A stretch of DNA of 64,000 nt from Thinopyrum elongatum (Eukaryota; Streptophyta; Magnoliopsida; Poales; Poaceae), in contig CM022299.1 in the NCBI GenBank assembly GCA_011799875.1, positions 29,353,996 to 29,417,995 of the forward strand, written 5' to 3'. A program made the position numbers and the translations under genes. The notes beneath the pieces are model-generated. The model was not told the origin of the DNA. It saw only the letters and a program-made list of their open reading frames with translations, and searched no databases. The stretch's first letter is position 1; every line of letters begins with the position of its first letter. This document shows positions 56,040 through 64,000 of this stretch, piece after piece.

Positions 56040-58351
56040 TTAATCCGAAGTTTCATGATCATCATCATTAGCTTCCTCTTTAGTTGGTGTAGGCATCATG
56101 GGAACGGTTTTCTCTGATGAACTACTTTCCAATTCGAGAGAAGGTACAATTACCTCATCAAGTTCTACTTTCCTCCCACTCACTTCTTTTGAGAGAAACT
56201 CTTTCTCTAGAAAGGTTCCATTCTTGGCAACAAAGATCTTGCCTTCGGATCTGTGGTAGAAGGTGTACCCAATTGTTTCCTTAGGGTATCCTATGAAGAC
56301 GCACTTCTCCGATTTGGGTTCGAGCTTATCAGGCTGAAGCCTTTTGACATAAGTGTCGCAACCCCAAACTTTAAGAAACGACAGCTTAGGTTTCTTGCCA
56401 AACCATAGTTCATACGGTGTCGTCTCAACGGATTTAGACGGTGCCCTATTTAACATGAATGCAGCTGTCTCTAATGCATAACCCCAAAACGATAGTGGTA
56501 AATCGGTAAGAGACATCATAGATCGCACTATATCTAATAAAGTATGGTTACGACGTTCGGACACACCATTACGCTATGGTGTTCCAGGTGGTGTGAGTTG
56601 TGAAACTATTCCACATTGTTTTAAATGAAGGCCAAACTCATAACTCAAATATTCGCCTCCACGATCAGATCGTAGGAACTTTATTTTCTTGTTACGATGA
56701 TTCTCCACTTCACTCTGAAATTCTTTGAACTTTTCAAATATTTCAGACTTGTGTTTCATTAAGTAGACATATCCATATCTACTCAAATCATCTGTGAAGG
56801 TCAGAAAATAACGATATCCGCCGCCTGCCTCAACACTCATCGGACCGCATACATCGGTATGTATTATTTCCAATAAGTCATTAGCTCGCTCCATTGTTCT
56901 GGAGAACGGAGTTTTAGTCATCTTGCCCATGAGGCATGGTTCGCAAGTATCAAATGATTCATAATTAAGTGATTCCAAAAGTCCATCTGTATGGAGTTTC
57001 TTCATGCGCTTTACACCAATATGACCTAAACAGCAGTGCCACAAATATGTTGCACTATCATTATCAACTTTGCATCTTTTGGCATCAATATTATGAATAT
57101 GTGTATCACCACAATTGAGATTCAACAATAACAGACCATTCCTCAAGGGTGCATGACCATAAAAGATATTATTCATATAAATAGAACAACCATTATTCTC
57201 TGACTTAAATGAATAACCGTCTCGTAATAAACAAGATCCAGATATAATGTTCATGCTCAACGCTGGCACCAAATAACAATTATTCAGGTCTAAAACTAAT
57301 CCCGAAGGTAGATGTAGAGGTAGCGTGCCGACGGCGATCACATCGACATTGGAACCATTCCCGAGGTGCATCGTCACCTCGTCCTTAGCCAATCTTTGTT
57401 TAATCTGTAGCTCCTGTTTCGAGTTACAAATATGAGCAACTGAACCAGTATCAAATACCCAGGCGCTACTACGAGCATTAGTAAGGTACACATCAATAAC
57501 ATGTATATCAAATATACCTTTGTTCACTTTGCCATTCTTCTCATCCGCCAAATACTTGGGGCAATTCCGCTTCCAGTGTCTAGTCCCTTTGCAGTAGAAG
57601 CACTCAGTTTCAGGCTTGGGTCCAGCTTTGGGCTTCTTCTCGGGAGTGGCAACTTGCTTGCCATTCTTCTTGAAGTTCCCTTTCTTTCCCTTGCCCTTTT
57701 TCTTGAAACTAGTGGTCTTGTTAACCATCAACACTTGATGCTCCTTCTTGATTTCTACCTCCACAGCCTTAAGCATTGCGAAGAGCTCGGGAATTGTTTT
57801 GTTCATCCCTTGCATATTATAATTCATCATGAAGCCTTTGTAGCTTGGTGGCAGTGATTGAAGAACTCTGTCAATGACACAATCAACTGGAAGATCAACT
57901 CCCAGCTGAGTCAAGTGATTATAATACCCAGACATTTGATTATGTGTTCACTGACAGAACTGTTCTCCTCCATCTTGCAACTATAGAACTTGTTGGAGAC
58001 TTTATATCTCTCAACCCAGGAATTTGCTTGAAATATTAACTTCAACTCTTGGAACATCTCATATGCTCCATGACGTTCAAAACGTCTTTGAAGTCCCGGT
58101 TCTAAGCCATAGAGCATGGCACACTGAACTATAGAGTAGTCATCAGACCACGTCTGCCAGACGTTCAAAGCGTCCACATTAGCGGGAGGGGGCTTGTCAC
58201 CTAGTGGTGCATCAAGGACATAATTCTTCTGTGCAGCAATGAGGATAATCCTCAAGTTACGGACCGAGTCCGTGTAGTTGCTACCATCATCTTTCAACTT
58301 AGCTTTCTCTAGGAACGCATTAAAATTCAGGGGAACGGTAGCACGGGCCAT
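56040..58351 (-). pseudogene. gag, protease and integrase of R
   Basis: The Gag start is at 58351 (MARATVPLNFNAFLEKAK), the usual BARE-type start. A one-base shift near 57930 divides it. The next piece, 57935-56574 (453 codons), has the Gag C-terminus, a CCHC knuckle CFYCKGTRHWKRNC at 112-125, protease FDTGSVAHIC (Asp162), GAG-pre-integrase (LGHIGVKRMKKLH, CEPC) and integrase Asp residues (HTDVCGPM, SDRGGEY). A TAG at about 56573 (from CAG) breaks it, and the integrase C-terminal part follows in 56564-56040. Another TAA at about 56040 ends that part before RT. Confidence 0.92.
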
Positions 58352-59569
58352 TGATCTACAACATAGAAATGCAAATACTATCAGGACTAAGTTCATGATA
58401 AATTAAGTTCAATTAATTAAATTACTTAAGAACACCCACTTAAATAGACATCCATCAAGTCATCTAAGTGATACGTGATCCAAATCAACTAACCCATATC
58501 CAATCATCACGTGAGATGGGGTAGTCATCAATGGTGAACATCTCTATGTTGATCATATCTACTATATGATTCACGTTCGATCTTTCGATCTCCAGTGTTC
58601 CGAGGCCATGTCTGTACATGCTAGGCTCGTCAAGTTTAACCCAAGTATTCCGCATGTACCAAACTGTCTTGCACCCGTTGTATGTGAACGTAGAGTCTAT
58701 TACATCCGATCATCACGTGGTGTCTCAACACGATGAACTGTAGCAATGGTGCATACTCAGGGAGAACACTATTATCTTGAAATTAAGTGAAGGGATCATC
58801 TTATAATGCTACTGTCGTTCTAAGCAAAATAAGATGCATAAAGGATAAACATCACATGCAATCAAAATATGTGACATGATATAGCCATCATCTTGTGCTT
58901 TTGATCTCCATCTCCAAAGCATCGTCATGATCTCCATTGTCACCGGCTTGACACCTTGATCTCCATCGTTGCGTCATGGTCGTCTCACCAACTATTGCTT
59001 CTACAACTATCACTAACGCATAGTGATAAAGTAAAGCAATTACATGGCATTTGCATTTCATACAATAAAGCGACAACCATAAGGCTCCTGCCAGTTGCCG
59101 ATAACTTACAAAACATGATCATCTCATACAACAATGTATATCATATCATGTCTTGACCATATCACATCACAACATACCCTGCAAAAATAAGTTAGACGTC
59201 CTCTACTTTGTTGTTGCAAGTTTTACGTGGCTGCTACGGGTTTCTAGCAAGAACCGTTCTTACCTACGCAAAAACCACAACGGTGATTCATCAAGTTTGC
59301 TGTTTTAACCTTCTTCAAGGACCGGTCGTAGTCAAATTCGATTCAACTAAAGTAGGAGAAACAGACACCCACCAGCCACATTTATGCAAAACTAGTTGCA
59401 TGTCAGTCGGTGGAACCGGTCTCATGTGCGTGGACATGTAAGGTTGGTCCGGGCCGCTTCATCCCACAATACCGCCAAATCAAAATAAGACGTTGGTGGT
59501 AAGCAGTATGACTAACACCGCCCACAACTCTTTGTGTTCTACTCGTGCATATCATCTACGCATAGACCT
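58352..59569 (-). other. Untranslated leader of R
   Basis: Homologous, in reverse, to the leaders of elements A and C. It separates primer site and gag. No gene seen. Confidence 0.75.
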
Positions 59570-59582
59570 GGCTCTGATGTCA
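59570..59582 (-). other. Primer binding site of R
   Basis: The minus strand reads TGACATCAGAGCC after the LTR end, a close match to the initiator-Met complement. Confidence 0.78.
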
Positions 59583-61795
59583 CTGTTGGGAATCGATGCA
59601 TGGAAAACAAAAAAAATTCTACGCACACGCAATGATCTATCCATGGAGATGCATAGCAACGAGGGGGAGAGTGTGTCTATGTACCCTCGTAGACCGTAAG
59701 CAGAAGTGTTTCACAACGCGGTTGATGTAGTCGAACTTCATCTCGTGTCAACCGATCAAGTACCGAACGTACGGCACCTCCGTGTTCTGCACACGTTCAG
59801 CTCGGTGACGTCCCTCGCCCTCTTGATCCAGCAAGAAGTCGAGGTAGTAGATGAGTTCCGTCAGCACGACGGGGTGGTGACGGTGATGGTGAAGTGATCC
59901 TTGCAGGGCTTCGCCTAGGCACTACGAAGATATGACCGGGGGTGTAAACGGTGGAGGGGGGCGCCGCACGCGGCTAACAATTGATCTGGTGTGTGCTAGG
60001 GCGCCCCCCCCCCCCCAAGCCATATTTGCCGGAGGGGGAAGGAAAGGGGGGAGAGGTGGAAGGAAGGGGGAATCCTATTCCCTTTCTTTCCTTTCCTCCT
60101 TCCCCTTTCCTTCTCCATCTTGGCTGGCCCATATAGGGGGCGCACCAGCCCCTTGTGGCTGGTGTGTTTTCCCCTCTTGGCCCATAAGGCCCATATCTTT
60201 TGCCGGGGGTGCCCGGAACCCCTTCCGGTGACCCTATAAGTACCCGGTGACCCCCGAAATGTAGGAGATATGCCCTAGAGGCAGTAATATCAGTTATTTT
60301 GTATCTCCTGGTTTGTAATGAAAGTTTATGATTCCATGCTATAACTGCAATGATTCTCGAGTCTACAATAAAACGAGGCTTGGAGGGAAACTCATGTGCA
60401 CGTGTGGGATAATAAACGGAAAAATGTATTCCTGGTCAAGCCTCTTTGACTGGCTCGAGTATTGCATGATGATCCTATTTTCCTGATCATGGGCATGTCT
60501 ATTTCGGCAATTTTGAGGGCACAAATTGTTGGTAGAACACTTGTGTTGAATCAACCCATTTTGATGTTATGCTATGAGATGCATTCGTCACAAGTTAATG
60601 GTTTATAACACAGAGAAGTTAATGTTTGCATAATTCCTTAGACCATGAGAGTATCGAGTTCCTTCATACTTGCTTCGTGAACTTTGGGGTTTGTTAAACG
60701 TCATCCGTAACTGGGTGGCTATTACGGCGGCTTACGGGTTCACGGAAAAGTATGGCAAGTAACGAGATAGCTCAAGATTGGGATTTGCTCCTCCGACGAT
60801 GGAGAGATATACTCGGGCCCTCTCGGTGTTACGGTATCCATCATCGTCTGGCCAGACACCTTGTGATTTGATCACTGGGATGCCGGAACACGGAAACGAG
60901 AAAAGAGAACAAAACCGGTAACGAGGTAACTTGCATGATGGACAAATTGTTGATCCATAGGAATGCAATAAATCTCACCTTGGGTGTTTGTGACATATCG
61001 CGAAGCGACAAGAATAGCACACGGCAACTGGAGGTTCACTCGAATATTCATTCGTGTGGGTATAGGGGTCGATATGGGTGTCCACGGCTCCGATGTTGAT
61101 CATTGATCGGAAGGGGTTCCAGGTCATGTCTATACTTCACCGAACCTATAGGGTCACACGCTTAAGGGTCATCTATCTGCTAAATACTAGACAGGGAGTC
61201 TGAGAGAAAGTTTCTGGAAAAAGTTTTTTTCGGAGACAGCGGAAAAGTTCCGATGAGAGAGGTCACCGGATGAGTTTCGGTGATACTGAAAAGTTGTTTC
61301 AGAGGATACCATAAAGTCAAATTGGTTTTGGCACATGCCTGATAATTCTTAGAGGGTGCCAGAATCATTCTGGAAACTTTTGGGAATTTTCTGGAAGAAA
61401 AACCGGAAATGTTTCGGAGCTGCCGGAACCACTTCAGATGCTTTTCGCAGATGAAAATCACTAATCTGGAATTGTTCCAGAACGCGTTGAAAATTATTAT
61501 GGTGGGTACTGGAAATGTTCTAAGCCCACATAAATATTTTCTGGTAGTGAAAGTGCTTTTTGGGTTACTTTTTGGAAAGCCACTTGTTTGGGCTTTATCC
61601 CAAAATATCTAGGGATGACATGGATGGATTGGGAGGCCCTCATGGGGGCCCCCAAGGGGTGTGGCCGGCCAAGTAGGTGGCTCCTCCTTGGAGCCCCTCT
61701 TGTTCCTTGGTTTCACCCTTAAACCCTTGGTGGAAGGACTTCATTCATGTGCTTTTGGGTTTTATTGTAAAACCACCCTACCCCTTGGGATTTCC

Positions 61796-61804
61796 TATAA
61801 ATAG
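61796..61804 (+). promoter_or_regulatory. TATA box of the solo LTR
   Basis: TATAAATAG, about 540 bp before the LTR end. It is the likely core promoter of the parent element. If active, it would read into R's LTR in antisense. Confidence 0.6.
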
Positions 61805-61902
61805 AGGTGGAGGGGTAGCCCTCCACACTCATCCCTTGCTCTCATACACATGCCATGCATTATCTGGCTTCTTCTCTCCCTCCCACGAAAAGAGTTTCGT
61901 AG

Positions 61903-62150
61903 AGCCGAAAGGCTGTCTGGGTTCCGGCAGGAACTAGTTCTGGACGGCGAAGCCCTGCCGGATAGCTGACACCGTATGTGTGCAACCCCATAGAGAGGTC
62001 GTAGTTTCGGTCTTTTGCCCAAGGGGCTGTTCGAGTGTCCTCCCGAAGGGCTGTCCGAGTCTCTGTTTGAGTTTCGAGGGTCCTCCCGAAGGGCTGTCCG
62101 CGACATCGTCCGGGGGACTGTCTGACCGCCTCCCGAAGGGCTGTCCGACG
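61903..62150 (+). repeat. Cluster of CCGAAGGGCTGTCCGA motifs in the solo LTR leader
   Basis: Five to six versions at about 61905, 62018, 62043, 62085, 62115 and 62131, irregularly spaced, downstream of the TATA box and therefore probably in the transcribed part of the LTR. Confidence 0.75.
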
Positions 62151-63346
62151 AGGGAGTACATCCTCGCGGTTGGGAGGTTGTAAATCCTAGCTGCGGGGAT
62201 CTGCACCAACGATCTCCACCGACTCTTCTTCCGCTGCGCTTCGAGTCGGTACGGATCAGATCAAACCTTGTATGCAATCTCCATAGTGGTCCTGGGCGTG
62301 CTCGCTATACCGAAAAATTTTCTTTTCTGTCGCGTTCCCCAACACGAAACACTTCCGGTGTCCAAATACCATCATCCTATATATCAATCTTTACCTCTTG
62401 ACCATTTTGAGACTCCTCGTCATGTCCGTGATCTCATCTGGGACTCCGAACAACATTCGGTCACCAAATCACATAACTCATATAATACTATATTGTCAAC
62501 GAACGTTAAGCGTGCGGACCCTACGGGTTCGAGAACTATGTAGACATGACCGAGACACCTCTCCGGTCAATAACCAATAGCGGAACCTGGATGCTCATAT
62601 TGGCTCCTACATATTCTACGAAGATCTTTATCTGTCGAACCGTTATGACAACATACGTAATTCCCTTTGTCCATCGGTATGTTACTTGCCCGAGATTCGA
62701 TCGTCGGTATCTTCATACCTATTTCAATCTCGTTACCGACAAGTCTTTTTACTCGTTCCGTAATACATCACCTCGTGACCAACTCCTTAGTCGTTTGCTT
62801 GCAAGCTTATGATGTGTATTACCGAGAGGGCCCAGAGATACCTCTCCGAAACTCGGAGTGACAAATCCTAATCGCGATCTATGCCAACTCAACAAATACC
62901 TTCGGAGATACCTGTAGAGCATCTTTATAATCACCCAGTTACGTTGTGACGTTTGATAGCACACAAGGCATTCCTCTGGTATCCGGGAGTTGCATAATCT
63001 CATAGTTGAAGGAATATGTATTTGACATGAAGAAAGCAATAGCAATAAAACTGAACGATCATTATGCTAAGCTAACGGATGGGTCTTGTCCATCACATCA
63101 TTCTCCTAATGATGTGATCCCGTTATCAAATGACAACTCATGTCCATGGTCAGGAAACCTTAACCATCTTTGATCAACGAGCTAGTCTAGTAGAGGCTTA
63201 CTAGGGACACGGTGTTTGTTTATGTATTCACACATGTATTATGGTTTCTGATCAATACAATTCTAGCATGAATAATAAATCTTTATCATGAATAAGGAAA
63301 TATAAAATAACAACTTTATTATTGCCTCTAGGGCATATTTCCTTCA

Positions 63347-63351
63347 ATATC
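63347..63351. other. Right target-site duplication of copia R (ATATC)
   Basis: Matches 52572-52576. Confidence 0.92.
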
Positions 63352-64000
63352 CCCATTTTCTGCTCCCTCATCTCTAATTCTTTGAAATTGGGACGATTCT
63401 TTTTTTCTAGATTCATTTCTCCCCATTCTACTTTTCTTAGACTGCCTTTTTCTATCTACATCATCTACATCAAGCAACATAGTAGATGCAAGATATTTGC
63501 TGTAAGATAAGTTACCGACGAGATGGAGAACGTCGAACTCTCCCCCTCCTCGTCGGAGCACTCCCCGGCCAGCTGCCGGCCGGCGAGACCCCTATTGGAG
63601 GCGGGGAAGAGCTTGGAGGCGCGGCGAGCGCCTCGGGAAGCGCGGTGAGCGACGAAGCAGAGCCGTGACCACCCTTGCCCGCCTTCCCCTTGGCATCTGC
63701 ACCTCCTCTTTGTCTTCCTCGATCTCGATCGGAGCCCACCTCGACCCCGGAGCAGGAATCCCCATCACCACCGCCCTTGGTGGTGTCGCCTGGATCTGAC
63801 GGTAGCGCAGGGACCTGAACATCTTCCATCTCTGACTCTGCTCCGGGATAGGTGATTCCGCCTCGAGCATCGCCCAGAGCAGGACCCCCATCGCCGACTG
63901 TCGATCGAAGTTGGGGAAGCAGCGTAGGATCTCCTCTTCGTTCAGCCTCCCCCGCACCATCTCCGCCACCTTGTTGAGCGCCTTCGCCTTGGGGAACCAC
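63352..64000 (-). pseudogene. Upstream part of LINE ORF1, right of copia R
   Basis: The minus strand shows 63561-63352 (GEFDVLHLVGNLSYSKYLAS, then a basic Lys/Arg/Ser-rich segment) running into the copia insertion point. Upstream is a GC-rich open stretch with two competing frames: 64000-63592 (LNEEEILRCFPNFDRQ) and 64000-63512 (Gly/Ser-rich). The first looks more protein-like near the window edge, the second further in, so a frameshift near 63840 is possible. The frame at the insertion point does not match that at 52571. Assignment to the LINE rests on continuity through the TSD. The function of this part is unknown. Confidence 0.5.

Larger units (their letters stand above)
60260..62344 (+). 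mobile_element. Solo LTR of a different copia family, 2085 bp
   Basis: It starts TGTAGGAGATATGCCC and ends GCGTTCCCCAACA, with a perfect 5-bp TSD CGAAA (60255-60259 and 62345-62349). Neither primer site nor coding sequence is present, so it is the product of LTR-LTR recombination. A TATA box (TATAAATAG, 61796-61804) suggests plus-strand promoter sense. A cluster of GAAGGGCTGTCCG motifs lies near its end. Confidence 0.92.
52577..63346 (-). mobile_element. Element R: Angela/WIS/BARE-type copia, minus strand, in the LINE
   Basis: LTRs at 52577-54339 and 59584-63346 (the latter holding a 2085-bp solo LTR plus TSD) frame a near-complete gag-pol read on the minus strand. TSD ATATC is perfect. It is the best-preserved copia here. 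It has an intact gag start, long frames and a full RNase H, but several stops and shifts and an RT active-site change (YVDG). Its 5' LTR (right) lacks the TATA segment. Confidence 0.94.
59584..63346 (-). repeat. 5' LTR (element sense) of R, interrupted by a solo LTR
   Basis: It starts TGTTGGGAATCGATGC and ends CATATTTCCTTCA. Without the insertion (60260-62344 and one TSD copy) it is about 1673 bp, some 90 bp shorter than its partner. The missing part is the TATA region between two C runs, fused here at 60004-60017. Confidence 0.92.
45503..64000 (-). mobile_element. Large L1-type LINE, interrupted by copia element R
   Basis: The minus strand carries, 5' to 3', an ORF1 with Gly-rich part and zinc knuckles, then ORF2 with AP endonuclease, RT, zinc-finger and C-terminal region, a short 3' UTR and an A8 tail (T8 at 45503-45510). 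Copia R with TSD ATATC is inserted at 52572-63351. The LINE continues on the right to the window edge, so its 5' end and TSD are not visible. Several frameshifts and stops make it inactive. Confidence 0.85.

Noticed and set aside
61677..62277. Open frames over the solo LTR (both strands)
   Set aside because: Created by the repeated CCGAAGGGCTGTCCGA motifs and GC-rich leader. No protein motif.
63512..64000. Gly/Ser-rich 162-codon frame as a separate host gene
   Set aside because: It is continuous with the LINE through the copia R insertion point and competes with another frame. Kept only as uncertain LINE ORF1.

Overview
This window is grass nuclear DNA, most likely Triticeae (wheat, barley or Aegilops). 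The evidence is several Ty1/copia elements with the 1.7-1.8 kb LTRs, LTR start motif (GGAAATATGCCCTAGAGGC) and gag-pol type of the Angela/WIS/BARE group. They are nested with Ty3/gypsy chromoviruses and L1-type LINEs, and there are only relics of ordinary spliced genes. I see no intact host gene, no tRNA or rRNA gene and no CRISPR array.

Layout. 1-7178: plus-strand Angela/WIS/BARE-type copia (element A), with the end of its 5' LTR, a decayed gag-pol and a broken 3' LTR. 7179-31604: two further copia copies head to tail (B, C) sharing the LTR at 8634-10389. B keeps only its RT-RNase H end. C ends in an LTR at 29841-31604. C's pol is split by a 14.26 kb minus-strand gypsy chromovirus (14933-29189, 4.2 kb LTRs, TSD CCTAT), which carries an extra 256-codon open frame upstream of gag. 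31605-34259: degraded gene space with a GRF-type zinc-finger gene relic, short tandem repeats and a LINE fragment. 34260-39606: a compact Reina-like chromovirus (LTRs of about 343 bp), flanked not by 5-bp repeats but by a 287-bp duplication that contains the last exon of an S1/P1-type nuclease gene. 39726-40751: the remaining exons of that nuclease relic on the minus strand. A second relic lies at 45113-45294. 40950-45000 holds a Stowaway-like end, an AT-rich repeat field, a 5'-truncated LINE with its TSD, a 1.17 kb foldback structure and a 19-bp micro-insertion with a 15-bp TSD.

45503-64000: a large L1-type LINE on the minus strand (poly-A end at 45503, endonuclease, RT, CCHC-bearing ORF1). 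It is interrupted at 52577-63346 by a minus-strand copia element (R, TSD ATATC). R's 5' LTR lost its TATA segment and also received a 2085-bp solo LTR of another copia family (TSD CGAAA).

How it fits together. The coding content is retrotransposon machinery: Gag, protease, integrase, RT-RNase H, and LINE endonuclease-RT. Nearly every copy is disabled. Two have substitutions in the RT catalytic aspartate pair (YLDE in the gypsy element, YVDG in copia R). The nesting order, read from TSDs, is LINE then R then solo LTR on the right, and copia C then the gypsy element on the left. The most original signals are the accessory open frame of the large gypsy element (possible dsRNA-binding fold), the long duplication flanking the Reina element, the foldback element with opposed TGTGCAACT arrays, and the spliced nuclease relics hidden between transposons.
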